This document shows positions 1 to 6,822 of a stretch of DNA of 39,075 nt, piece after piece; the stretch's first letter is position 1, and the number at the start of each line of letters is the position of its first letter. Under the pieces are notes generated by a model. The model saw only the letters and a program-made list of their open reading frames with translations, searched no databases and was not told the DNA's origin. Origin of the DNA: Pseudomonadota bacterium. GTDB lineage: Bacteria > Pseudomonadota > Gammaproteobacteria > Xanthomonadales > Rhodanobacteraceae. A program made the position numbers and the translations under genes. Where the stretch lies: contig JAJXWZ010000245.1 of NCBI GenBank assembly GCA_021781345.1, positions 1-39,075 on the forward strand, written 5' to 3'.

Positions 1-260
1 CTTCGAAATCGTTGGCACTGCCGTCGTCGCCGGCACCGGGCGGCGGCTCGATCTGCAACGTACCGTTGCGCGCGGCGATCGAGAACGCGATCTCCGGACC
101 CTTCAGATGCACGCCGATCCGGCGACCCTCCAGCTTGTCGATCGCGGCGCGGGCCTCGGGATCGAGCGCCACCAGCCGGTTCAGGGCGAGGGTCAGGGCC
201 AGTCCACCCAGTCGCCGCAGCGGGTGGGGAATCCAGGCGTTCGGTTCTCGATCAGGCATC
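1..260 (-). CDS. ubiJ: UbiJ, ubiquinone biosynthesis accessory factor (5' part only)
   Basis: This ORF is open from an ATG at 260 down to the window edge, so it is absent from the ORF track. It gives 86 codons of the N-terminal part, including RRLGGLALTLALNRLVAL, DPEARAAIDKLEGRRIGVHL and EIAFSIAARNGTLQIEPP. This is the SCP2-like lipid-binding domain of UbiJ. In Enterobacteria UbiJ is a soluble lipid-binding component of the Ubi complex that assembles coenzyme Q. It is usually encoded between ubiE and ubiB. Here ubiE lies about 2.7 kb away on the other strand, and ubiB would be expected beyond the left edge. The start is supported by a TACAAT hexamer six bases upstream, with no Shine-Dalgarno sequence. 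The family call rests on recognition of the sequence pattern. Confidence 0.8.
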
Positions 261-266
261 CGCCCA

Positions 267-272
267 TTGTAT
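267..272 (-). promoter_or_regulatory. Predicted -10 element of ubiJ (leaderless)
   Basis: On the minus strand TACAAT is followed by six bases (GGGCGG) and then the ubiJ ATG. That spacing would put the transcription start on or next to the A of the start codon. No convincing -35 box is seen. Confidence 0.5.
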
Positions 273-415
273 GGGCGATCGCGCGGATCGGCGTCACCGC
301 GCATGATCGCCGCGGTTGCGGGTCACCTGGAATCCTGCAACCTCGCGGCTTCGGCATCATGTCCGCCGTCCGTCCCCACGACCGTCGTTCCGCCACTCCA
401 CGTCAGCCACTCGCG

Positions 416-444
416 TTGCCAAGCATCACGCCAACCGCTAGGCT
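416..444 (+). promoter_or_regulatory. Predicted sigma70 promoter of the Mn riboswitch and exporter
   Basis: TTGCCA at 416-421 and TAGGCT at 439-444 are separated by exactly 17 bases. The predicted start near 451 lies a few bases before the riboswitch aptamer, which is the expected layout. This is inferred from spacing and similarity to consensus. Confidence 0.55.
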
Positions 445-455
445 GGCGGCACTCC

Positions 456-558
456 GTCGGGGAGTAGCCGCCTTCGACATGCCGTCGAAGGGCTTGCGTC
501 AACACACTCGGCTGGCAGGCCGTGGCGCCAAGTGATCCAGCGGATCGGCGAGACCGAC
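456..558 (+). ncRNA. yybP-ykoY (Mn2+-sensing) riboswitch aptamer
   Basis: The conserved blocks of the yybP-ykoY class occur in order: GGGGAGTAGCC at 459-469, GCGTCAACACACTCGG at about 496-511 and GGCGAGACC at 547-555. GTCGG (456-460) can pair with CCGAC (554-558) to close P1. CCTTCGAC and GTCGAAGG form an internal stem. Known members bind Mn2+ and turn on Mn2+ export genes such as mntP. The gene downstream is a UPF0016-family putative Mn2+ exporter, which fits this role. The recognition is by motif; a covariance-model search was not run. Confidence 0.85.
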
Positions 559-578
559 AGTTCACACGCGCCGCACCC

Positions 579-631
579 GGGCCGGGACGCGCGTGGGGAT
601 TGTCGCGCAGCCCCCGGCCCCGGAGATTCCC
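579..631 (+). promoter_or_regulatory. Possible riboswitch expression platform with the RBS of the UPF0016 gene
   Basis: GGGCCGGG (579-586) and CCCGGCCC (613-620) form a perfect 8-bp stem ending one base before the GGAG Shine-Dalgarno (622-625). That GGAG sits six bases before the TTG codon at 632. The hairpin could restrict ribosome access when Mn2+ is low. The switching mechanism is inference. Confidence 0.4.
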
Positions 632-1189
632 TTGCAAGCTTTCCTGGTGTCCCTAGGCGCCGTCGCCCTTGCCGAAATCGGCGACAAGACCCAACTGCTC
701 GCGTTGGTGCTGGCAGCCAAGTTCCGCAGGCCCTGGCCGATATGCGCGGGCATCCTGATCGCATCGTTGCTGAGCCAAGCGCTCGCGGCAGCACTTGGTG
801 CATGGTTGGCGCACTGGTTGACACCCGCGATCCAGCGCTGGCTGATCGGCCTGTCGTTCATCGCGGTTGCCGCTTGGGCGTTGCTGCCCGAGAAAATCGA
901 GGATGCCGACGTCGCGCCCACGCGCGGCCACGGCGTGTTCGTCGCCACGCTGGTCGCGTTTTTCATCGCCGAACTGGGGGACCGCACCCAGATCGCCACC
1001 GCGGTGCTCGGCGCGCATTACCACCCGTTGTGGCAGGTGATCGCAGGCAGCACGACGGGCATGCTGGTCGCGAACGTGCCGGTGGTGTGGCTCGGCACAC
1101 GCTTCGCTGCGCGCCTGCCGCTGCGCGCGACGCGGCTTGCGGCGGCCGCGTTATTCGCATTGCTGGGGGTGTGGGTGCTGTTGCGCTGA
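632..1189 (+). CDS. UPF0016/GDT1 (TMEM165) family putative Mn2+ exporter
   Basis: This is a polytopic inner-membrane protein of about 185 residues with two inverted copies of the UPF0016 signature. They are ALAEIGDKTQLLALVLAAKF near the N-terminus and FFIAELGDRTQIATAVLGA near the middle, both carrying the acidic E-x-G-D-(K/R)-(T/S) motif. Bacterial members such as MneA/MntX export Mn2+. The track starts at a GTG (593). I prefer the TTG at 632, which has GGAG six bases upstream and puts the first signature near residue 12 as is usual in the family. The upstream yybP-ykoY riboswitch independently supports a Mn2+ role. The substrate follows from family and riboswitch and is not shown by the sequence alone. 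Confidence 0.85.
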   Translation: MQAFLVSLGAVALAEIGDKTQLLALVLAAKFRRPWPICAGILIASLLSQALAAALGAWLAHWLTPAIQRWLIGLSFIAVAAWALLPEKIEDADVAPTRGHGVFVATLVAFFIAELGDRTQIATAVLGAHYHPLWQVIAGSTTGMLVANVPVVWLGTRFAARLPLRATRLAAAALFALLGVWVLLR

Positions 1190-1270
1190 ACGGATGCCGA
1201 TCTTGGCCTGTCGAGCGCGCAGGAAGGGCGCGCCAACGAGGGATGCTGCTCGTGACCGGAGACGTCTGCG

Positions 1271-1735
1271 CTAGATGCCGCCGGGAAACCCCAACTGTCG
1301 CCACGCCTCGTAGACCGCGATCGCGACCGCGTTGGACAGGTTGAGGCTGCGGTTGTCGGGTTGCATCGGCAAGCGCAACCGCCGCGATTCGGCGATCGAT
1401 TCCAGTAGCGCCTCAGGCAGGCCACTGGTTTCCCGCCCGAACAACAGCGCATCACCGTCGGCGAAACGCGTGTCGGTGTAGCGCCGGCTGGCGTGGCTGG
1501 TGAACGCGAACACGCGGGGCTGCCGTAACACCGCAAGGCACGCCCCCAGGTCGTCGTGCGCCATCACGTTCACGAACTCGTGGTAGTCGAGTCCGGCGCG
1601 GCGCAACTTCGCGTGGTCGAGCTCGAACCCGAGCGGCCGTATCAGGTGCAGCGACGCGCCGGCATTGGCGCACAGCCGGATCACGTTGCCGGTATTCGGC
1701 GGGATCTCGGGTTGGTAGAGGATGACATGCAACAT
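1271..1735 (-). CDS. trmL: tRNA (cytidine/uridine-34 2'-O)-methyltransferase TrmL
   Basis: TrmL is a SPOUT-family enzyme that 2'-O-methylates the wobble base of tRNA-Leu isoacceptors using SAM. The 154-residue product matches the usual length (about 155). It has the three SPOUT signatures: [16 protein letters not shown] near the start, [11 protein letters not shown] in the middle and [17 protein letters not shown] near the end; the last two shape the trefoil-knot SAM pocket. The ORF track extends 23 codons further upstream, but family members begin at [12 protein letters not shown]. The ATG at 1735 is also preceded by CATAAT and six bases. The gene is convergent with the UPF0016 gene, with about 80 bp between the stops. 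Confidence 0.93.
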   Translation of the reverse strand: MLHVILYQPEIPPNTGNVIRLCANAGASLHLIRPLGFELDHAKLRRAGLDYHEFVNVMAHDDLGACLAVLRQPRVFAFTSHASRRYTDTRFADGDALLFGRETSGLPEALLESIAESRRLRLPMQPDNRSLNLSNAVAIAVYEAWRQLGFPGGI

Positions 1736-1741
1736 CCAGCC

Positions 1742-1747
1742 ATTATG
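1742..1747 (-). promoter_or_regulatory. Predicted -10 element of trmL (leaderless)
   Basis: CATAAT, six bases (GGCTGG), then the trmL ATG on the minus strand. No Shine-Dalgarno sequence is present. Confidence 0.45.
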
Positions 1748-1875
1748 GCCCGCGCCGCGCCATCCGACCGCGACACGCATGTATGCCCATCGCGGCGGGA
1801 ACAACCGGTCCCGGCCCGTTCAACGATCGCGCGACGGAACCGGGCGCGCGTGGACTTCCGCCCGCGGCCGGGTCG

Positions 1876-1898
1876 GTCCGGCACGCCATGTGCCGGAC
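1876..1898. terminator. Perfect hairpin downstream of the miniprotein gene
   Basis: GTCCGGCAC and GTGCCGGAC form a perfect 9-bp stem around the 5-base loop GCCAT. It lies 43 bases after the stop of the 31-codon ORF. There is no T-run on either strand, so termination is plausible but not certain. Confidence 0.45.
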
Positions 1899-1941
1899 AG
1901 CCCGGTCCGCGCGCTGCGCGTGCGGCAACAACGTAGCCGAA

Positions 1942-2037
1942 TCAATGCCCGTGGATCAGGAATGCACAGATCCCGAACACGACGACCAGGGCCGTCATCA
2001 CGTACAAGCTGCGAAGAATGATCGTTTCGCCTTTCAT
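1942..2037 (-). CDS. 31-residue single-pass membrane miniprotein
   Basis: This ORF is too short for the track. It encodes MKGETIILRSLYVMTALVVV and then FGICAFLIHGH. It has a short charged N-terminus, about 19 hydrophobic residues, and a short His-rich tail, which is the layout of small inner-membrane proteins. The ATG is preceded by AGGGGGCAGC, a strong Shine-Dalgarno with good spacing, and a stable hairpin follows the stop. I do not recognise a family. It is monocistronic, in the roughly 510-bp interval between trmL and the SDR gene. The rest of that interval shows no other coding signal. Expression is likely but unproven. Confidence 0.55.
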   Translation of the reverse strand: MKGETIILRSLYVMTALVVVFGICAFLIHGH

Positions 2038-2249
2038 GCTGCCCCCTGCCGTTCATCGACGCCGGGTTGCACCGGCCGGGTGAGCGAAGCATCGCGTGTG
2101 CCATTCGGCACTCCGAATTGAAAGCAATTGCAAATTCGAGCCGTGCGTCACGATTCGTGCGGCCGGGAGTCGCGACTTACGGGGTCGCGCGTCTTCGCCC
2201 GGCGCCCCGGCGCGGGAGACGGGTGCCCCGCCTCATCCCCACCGGATGC

Positions 2250-2948
2250 TCACCAGGGCAGCTCCGCACCGTCGTAGGCGAGGAATTTCCCGGCGTCGTC
2301 CATCGAGGCGCGCTCGACCAGGTTCAGCAGCGCGTGCGCGGAGTCGGCCGGGGCGAGCGTCGCGCTCTTGCCACCCATGTCGGTCTTGACCCAGCCGGGA
2401 TGGACGGTCAGCACCACGATGCCGCGCGGCGCCAGTTCGGCGGCGAGCCGCTTCACCGCCATGTTGAGCGCGGCCTTGCTCATCGCGTAGCTGATGGTGC
2501 GGAAGCTCGATGCCTGCGCGATGGAACCCAGTTGCGAGGTAACGCACAGCACGCGCGGCTTGTTGCCGAGCGCCAGCAGCGGCGCCAGTGCCTGCGTGAT
2601 CAGCAAGGGCGCGCTGGCATTCACCGCGAAACTCTCGGCCAGCGCCTCGGCCTTGACGTTGCCGAAGCGCTCGCCCGACACCAGCACCCCAGCATTGTTG
2701 ACCAGCAGGTCGATGCGTTGCAGGTGCCTGGCCGCGGCATTCGGCAACGCCGCGATGGCGTCCGGGTCGGCCACATCCAGGCCGTGGATCGCCAAGCGAT
2801 CGCCGTGCGCCGCCGCCAAGGCCCCTAGCACGTTGGCCCGTGCGGGGTCACGGCAACAAGCCAGCACGCGCGCACCACGTTCCAGCAGCTGGCCGACGAA
2901 GGCCAGCCCCAGTCCGCGGTTGGCGCCGGTGACCAGGCAGCGTTGCAT
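2250..2948 (-). CDS. Short-chain dehydrogenase/reductase (C-factor/CsgA-like SDR)
   Basis: This is a classical SDR of 232 residues. The cofactor motif TGANRGLG is at residues 7-14 and NNAG at 84-87. The predicted catalytic set is Ser142, Tyr154 and Lys158 (in SYAMSK), and [11 protein letters not shown] follows the active site. It should reduce a carbonyl or oxidise an alcohol with NAD(P)H. Arg33 (in CCRDP) after beta-2 suggests NADPH, but this is weak. The substrate is unknown. The track start at 2975 is too long, because the Rossmann fold begins at MQRCLVTG. That ATG (2948) has TACACT six bases upstream. It is divergent from ubiE with only 44 bp between start codons. Confidence 0.9.
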   Translation of the reverse strand: MQRCLVTGANRGLGLAFVGQLLERGARVLACCRDPARANVLGALAAAHGDRLAIHGLDVADPDAIAALPNAAARHLQRIDLLVNNAGVLVSGERFGNVKAEALAESFAVNASAPLLITQALAPLLALGNKPRVLCVTSQLGSIAQASSFRTISYAMSKAALNMAVKRLAAELAPRGIVVLTVHPGWVKTDMGGKSATLAPADSAHALLNLVERASMDDAGKFLAYDGAELPW

Positions 2949-2992
2949 GGAAGCAGTGTAGCGCGATGCGGGCAACCCGCTATCCTGTCGCG
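2949..2992. promoter_or_regulatory. Divergent leaderless promoters of the SDR gene and ubiE
   Basis: The 44-bp gap holds two -10-like hexamers facing opposite ways. TACACT (minus strand, 2955-2960) is six bases before the SDR ATG. TATCCT (plus strand, 2981-2986) is six bases before the ubiE ATG. Neither gene has a Shine-Dalgarno sequence, and there is no room for a normal 5' UTR if these hexamers are used. Confidence 0.5.
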
Positions 2993-3742
2993 ATGGAACC
3001 CGAAAACACCACCCACTTCGGCTACCGCGAAGTGCCCGTGGCCGAGAAGCAGAAGCTGGTCGGCGAGGTGTTCTCGTCGGTCGCCGGCAACTACGACGTC
3101 ATGAACGACCTGATGTCGTTCGGCATCCATCGGCTGTGGAAGCGGCACTTCGTCGCGACGTCCGGCATCCGGAAGGGCGACCGCGTGCTCGATCTCGCCG
3201 GCGGCACCGGCGACATTGCCGCGCTGTTGTTGCCGCGCGTGGGCGGGCAGGGCGAAATCGTCGTCGCCGACATCAACGCGGCGATGTTGCACGCGGGACG
3301 CGACCGACTGCTGGATCGTGGAATGCTCAACGGGCTGCGCTGGGCCCAGGCCAACGCCGAGGCGCTGCCGTTTCCCGATGCCGCGTTCGATGCGGTGACC
3401 ATCGCATTCGGCCTGCGCAACGTCACCGACAAGGACCAGGCGCTGCGCGAAATGCACCGGGTCCTGAAACCGGGCGGCCGCGCGTTAATCCTGGAATTCT
3501 CGAAGGTCAACCAGGACTGGCTGAAGCCACTGTACGACTTCCACTCGTTCCAGGTGCTGCCGCGGATCGGCAAGCTGGTCGCGCACGATGAAGGCAGTTA
3601 CCGCTACCTCGCCGAGTCGATCCGCAAGCACCCCGACCAGGCGACATTGAAAGCGATGATGGAAGCCGCCGGATTCCGCAACGTGCAGGTTCGCAATCTT
3701 TCCGCGGGCATCGTGGCAATCCATCGCGGCTATCGGATTTGA
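2993..3742 (+). CDS. ubiE: UbiE, demethylmenaquinone/2-methoxy-6-polyprenyl-1,4-benzoquinol C-methyltransferase
   Basis: UbiE performs the SAM-dependent C-methylation in ubiquinone (and, where present, menaquinone) synthesis. The 249-residue product shows [20 protein letters not shown] near the N-terminus, SAM motif [13 protein letters not shown], the family signature AFGLRNVTD and [16 protein letters not shown], followed by the conserved C-terminal tail with [11 protein letters not shown]. Length and order are normal for the family. The track begins nine codons early. ATG 2993 is chosen because of the TATCCT hexamer six bases upstream. In E. coli ubiE is next to ubiJ-ubiB. Here the ubiJ start is 2.7 kb away, with trmL, the exporter and the SDR gene in between. 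Confidence 0.96.
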   Translation: MEPENTTHFGYREVPVAEKQKLVGEVFSSVAGNYDVMNDLMSFGIHRLWKRHFVATSGIRKGDRVLDLAGGTGDIAALLLPRVGGQGEIVVADINAAMLHAGRDRLLDRGMLNGLRWAQANAEALPFPDAAFDAVTIAFGLRNVTDKDQALREMHRVLKPGGRALILEFSKVNQDWLKPLYDFHSFQVLPRIGKLVAHDEGSYRYLAESIRKHPDQATLKAMMEAAGFRNVQVRNLSAGIVAIHRGYRI

Positions 3743-3877
3743 TTCCATCGTCCATGATCGCTGCATCACCACAGTAATCAGTGGCAACGGCGCTCCGCAA
3801 CCGTCTAAACCTGAACGCCATCCATGGCCTGACTCATCGCAACAGCCGCTTTGAACGAGGCGTCCTGCAACATACCC

Positions 3878-4828
3878 ATGCGCGAGCTGTATCCGGAAAT
3901 CGAACCGTATCGCCGTGAGCGCTTCGCCGTCGGTGATGGGCATGTCCTTTACCTAGAGCAATGCGGCAATCCCGATGGCGTGCCGGTCGTGTTTCTTCAC
4001 GGCGGACCCGGCGCCGGGCTGGCGAGTTATCACCGGCGCTTCTTCGATCCGGCACGCTGGCACATCGTGCTGTTCGACCAGCGCGGCGCGGGCAGGTCCA
4101 CGCCATTCGCCGGCCTCGAAGCGAATACGACCCAGGACCTGGTGGCCGACATCGAACGGATCCGTGCGCATTTCGGTATCGAACGCTGGTTGGTGTTCGG
4201 CGGTTCCTGGGGATCGACGCTGGCGCTGGCTTATGCCGAAACCCATCCCGACAGCGTTTCGGGGCTGGTATTGCGCGGCATCTTCCTGGCGCGGCCGGAA
4301 GAAGTGCGCTGGTTCTACGAGGAAGGCGGCGCTTCGCGGATCCTGCCCGAGAAGTGGCGGCGCTTCGAATCGCTCGTTCCACCGGACGAACGTGGCGCGA
4401 TGGTGGAGGCCTACTGGCGGCGTCTGACCTCGGACGACGAATCCGTGCGCGTCGCGGCGGCGCGGGCGTGGGGCGCGTGGGAAGGCGGCGCGCTGACGCT
4501 GGCCGAAAGTCCCGAGACCGAAGCCGAATTCGCCGCCCCGCACGTCGCCGTCAGCCTGGCCCGGATCGAGGCGCACTATTTTCGCAACCACGCCTTCCTC
4601 GAGCCGGATCAACTGCTGCGCGACATCGGACGCATCAGGCACCTTCCGGCCACCATCGTGCATGGTCGCTACGACCTGGTCTGCCCGATGCAAAGCGCGT
4701 TCGACCTGTACGAAGCGTGGCCGGAGGCCGCGTTCCACGTCGTGCTTGCCGGCCACGCCGCGACCGAGCCCGCGATCGTCGACAAACTGGTCGAAGCCAG
4801 CGATCGGCTCGCCGACTGGCTGGCCTGA
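3878..4828 (+). CDS. pip: Proline iminopeptidase (S33 family)
   Basis: This cytoplasmic alpha/beta hydrolase removes N-terminal proline from peptides. The 316-residue product has the oxyanion-hole motif HGGPGAG and LFDQRGAGRS. Its nucleophile elbow is GGSWGS with Ser110. The catalytic Asp lies in HGRYDLVCP and the catalytic His in AGHAATEP. Length and motif order match prolyl aminopeptidases. The track begins at a TTG (3851). I prefer ATG 3878 (MRELYPEIEPY), which matches typical family starts. The 135-bp gap after ubiE shows no clear promoter. Its stop (4826-4828) directly abuts the stop of the convergent GST gene. Confidence 0.93.
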   Translation: MRELYPEIEPYRRERFAVGDGHVLYLEQCGNPDGVPVVFLHGGPGAGLASYHRRFFDPARWHIVLFDQRGAGRSTPFAGLEANTTQDLVADIERIRAHFGIERWLVFGGSWGSTLALAYAETHPDSVSGLVLRGIFLARPEEVRWFYEEGGASRILPEKWRRFESLVPPDERGAMVEAYWRRLTSDDESVRVAAARAWGAWEGGALTLAESPETEAEFAAPHVAVSLARIEAHYFRNHAFLEPDQLLRDIGRIRHLPATIVHGRYDLVCPMQSAFDLYEAWPEAAFHVVLAGHAATEPAIVDKLVEASDRLADWLA

Positions 4829-5521
4829 TCAGGCTGGCGCGCGCAGGTCCTCGACCACCGTACCCCAGCGCGCGATCGCCGCTTCGTGGCCGGCATCGCG
4901 CCAGGTTTCGGCCAGCGCGGCACGGTACCAGTCACGCATGCAAGGCAACCCCAGCAAGTGCCGCGCATAAGCGTTGGCGACTTCGTTCAGCGGGGGTGCG
5001 TAGGTCTGGATACGGAACGCGACCGGTGCATAGAACGCGTCGGCGGCGGTGAACGCCTCGCCCGCGAGGAACGGGCCACCGAAGCGCTCGAGTCCTTCGT
5101 TCCACAACGCATTCAGGCGCGCGAGATCGGCCGCCAGCGCAGCGTCCACGCGATGCAGTTGCACACGGACGCCGCAATTCATGCTGCATTGCTCGCGCAG
5201 CGCCTGGAATCCCGAATGCATTTCCGCGGCGGCGCAGCGTGCGAACGCACGCGCCGACTTTTCGGCCGGCCATACCCGCGGATGCGCCTCGGCGAGGTAT
5301 TCGGTGATCGCCAGCGAATCCCACACCGTGATCGTGCCGTCGATGAGGCAGGGCACCTTGCCGCTGGGCGAGAACGTGCGGAACACTTCACTGTTCGCGC
5401 CCGGCGTGCTCTGGAACGGCTCCAGCCGTTCCTCGAACGGGATGCCGAGTTCGCGCAGCAGCACCCACGGCCGCAGCGACCACGACGAATAATTCTTGTT
5501 GGCAATGTAAAGCGTCGGCAT
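4829..5521 (-). CDS. Glutathione S-transferase family protein
   Basis: This is a 230-residue cytosolic GST. The N-terminal thioredoxin-like half contains NKNYSSWSLRPW, with the likely activating Ser, and SPSGKVPCLIDG, the cis-Pro loop that binds glutathione, followed by WDSLAITEYLAE. The alpha-helical C-terminal half contains FLAGEAFTAADAFYAPVAFR, the usual N-capping region. The ORF track extends 59 codons upstream. ATG 5521 is chosen because GGAGG lies five bases before it and MPTLYIANKNYSSW is the normal start of this subgroup. The electrophile substrate is unknown. It is convergent with pip with zero bases between the stop codons. Confidence 0.9.
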   Translation of the reverse strand: MPTLYIANKNYSSWSLRPWVLLRELGIPFEERLEPFQSTPGANSEVFRTFSPSGKVPCLIDGTITVWDSLAITEYLAEAHPRVWPAEKSARAFARCAAAEMHSGFQALREQCSMNCGVRVQLHRVDAALAADLARLNALWNEGLERFGGPFLAGEAFTAADAFYAPVAFRIQTYAPPLNEVANAYARHLLGLPCMRDWYRAALAETWRDAGHEAAIARWGTVVEDLRAPA

Positions 5522-5549
5522 GGAGGCCTCCGGGGTCATCGAAGCGCCG

Positions 5550-5555
5550 ATTCTA
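5550..5555 (-). promoter_or_regulatory. Predicted -10 element of the GST gene
   Basis: TAGAAT on the minus strand, 28 bases before the GST ATG. This is consistent with a short 5' UTR that carries the GGAGG Shine-Dalgarno sequence. Confidence 0.4.
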
Positions 5556-5609
5556 TGCGCGCCAGCGCCCGGTGCAGCGGCGCCGGCCACCGGCACCGGC
5601 CCGCGACGA

Positions 5610-5618
5610 TGGCATACT
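5610..5618 (+). promoter_or_regulatory. Extended -10 element upstream of the alpha/beta hydrolase gene
   Basis: TGGCATACT fits an extended -10 (TG-N plus a hexamer). The predicted start near 5626 would give a leader of about 100 bases before the hydrolase, containing the short ORF at 5647. The same GATGGCATACT string recurs at 8114-8124. Confidence 0.4.
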
Positions 5619-5646
5619 CGGGGCTTTCGTGATCCAGGAGCGCCGC

Positions 5647-5721
5647 ATGCGCCTGCTTGCCACCTTGTCCAGTGTGTCGTCGGACGCGCCACCAGCAACG
5701 GCTAAGACTGACAGGGACTGA
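5647..5721 (+). CDS. Possible 24-residue leader peptide
   Basis: An ATG with CAGGAG eight bases upstream opens a 24-codon ORF (MRLLATLSSVSSDAPPATAK and four more residues) ending in TGA. The next ATG, that of the hydrolase, is five bases later in another frame. This arrangement could couple translation. The peptide has no recognisable family and no run of one amino acid as in attenuator leaders. It may be a chance ORF. Confidence 0.3.
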   Translation: MRLLATLSSVSSDAPPATAKTDRD

Positions 5722-5726
5722 ACGGC

Positions 5727-6713
5727 ATGTCGGACAATCCCGCCCGCGATGCCTTGCTCGCCCGGCTTGCCCGCCGCCTGAAGATCCTAGGCGGACTGGT
5801 GATCGGGCTGGCGGTGATCGGACTCGCCGTGTACTTCATCGCACCGCGCCTGCTGTTGCGCGGCGCGATTGCCGTGCAGGCCTGGCGCGACGGCCTGCAT
5901 CGCGAGAGCGTGCAGGTCGGCCCTACCCGCTGGGTGTACCTCGACGGCGGCAAGCAGGACGGGCCGACGCTGTTGCTACTGCATGGCTACGGCGGTACCT
6001 ACGCCGACTGGCTGCTGGCCGCGCGCTACCTCACCGGGAATTTCCACGTCGTCATCCCGGACCTGCCGGGCTGGGGCCAGTCCACGCGACTGCCGGATGC
6101 CGACTACGGCTATGCCGCGCAGGTCGACCGCCTGCACGGTTTCGTCGATGCGCTGCACCTCGGCGAAATCGCGCTCGCCGGGCATTCGATGGGCGGGGCT
6201 ATTGCGGGCCTGTACGCTGCGAAGTACCCGAAGGACGTCGCCGCGCTGGTGCTGGTGGATTCGGCCGGCGTGCGATTCAAGCCTAACGGATTCGTGCGCG
6301 AATTGAAGTCGGGCAAGAGTCCGTTCGACATCGACAACCGCGAACAATTCAGGCACCTCGAATCACTGCTGTTCGCCAAGCCGCCGAAGGTGCCGCCGCG
6401 CATCGAGGACGTGTTCGTGGACAAGTCGGAAGGCGAACGCGTCTTCGACGACAAGGTGTTGCGGGCCATCACCGCGCCGGGTGCACGCGACGCGTTGCAA
6501 ACGGCGCTCCCCGACATCACCGCGCCGACGCTGGCGGTCTGGTGCACCGAGGACCACGTCATCGATATCTCGGCGCTGGACGCGATCCGCAAGGGCCTGA
6601 CCCGCTCGCCCGACATCGGCGTCACAGAACTGACCGGCTGCGGGCACATGTCGATCATGGAAAAACCGCGCGAGGTCGCGCAGTCCATCACGCATTTCGT
6701 GTTGCTGCCCTGA
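5727..6713 (+). CDS. Membrane-anchored alpha/beta hydrolase (ABHD6/monoacylglycerol lipase-like)
   Basis: A 328-residue hydrolase with one N-terminal transmembrane helix at about residues 12-30 (ILGGLVIGLAVIGLAVYFIA) and no signal cleavage site. The catalytic domain is probably at the inner-membrane surface. It has LLLHGYGGTYADW for the oxyanion hole and GHSMGG with nucleophile Ser154. The catalytic Asp is in WCTEDHVID and the His in GCGHMSIMEKP. The anchor and the HMSIMEKP ending resemble ABHD6-type monoacylglycerol lipases, so a lipid ester is the likely substrate; this is inference. An AGGGA Shine-Dalgarno precedes the ATG. A GC-rich hairpin follows the stop. Confidence 0.85.
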   Translation: MSDNPARDALLARLARRLKILGGLVIGLAVIGLAVYFIAPRLLLRGAIAVQAWRDGLHRESVQVGPTRWVYLDGGKQDGPTLLLLHGYGGTYADWLLAARYLTGNFHVVIPDLPGWGQSTRLPDADYGYAAQVDRLHGFVDALHLGEIALAGHSMGGAIAGLYAAKYPKDVAALVLVDSAGVRFKPNGFVRELKSGKSPFDIDNREQFRHLESLLFAKPPKVPPRIEDVFVDKSEGERVFDDKVLRAITAPGARDALQTALPDITAPTLAVWCTEDHVIDISALDAIRKGLTRSPDIGVTELTGCGHMSIMEKPREVAQSITHFVLLP

Positions 6714-6802
6714 CGCTCCCCGGGTCGACGGCCCGACTCGACGCGAGGCCGGGCGCAGCTACACCTGGTCCCGAACGTGGCTCCCGTTACGGGCAGACAT
6801 CC

Positions 6803-6821
6803 GGCCGGCGGGCTGCCGGCC
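6803..6821. terminator. Hairpin between convergent genes
   Basis: GGCCGGC and GCCGGCC form a 7-bp perfect stem with a GGGCT loop, ending one base before the stop codon of the convergent desaturase. It could serve both genes. No T-run is seen. Confidence 0.4.
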
Positions 6822-6822
6822 T

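Noticed and set aside
593-631. GTG start at 593 for the UPF0016 gene
   Set aside because: No Shine-Dalgarno precedes it, while the TTG at 632 has GGAG at six bases and gives the usual family N-terminus. The GTG is still possible.
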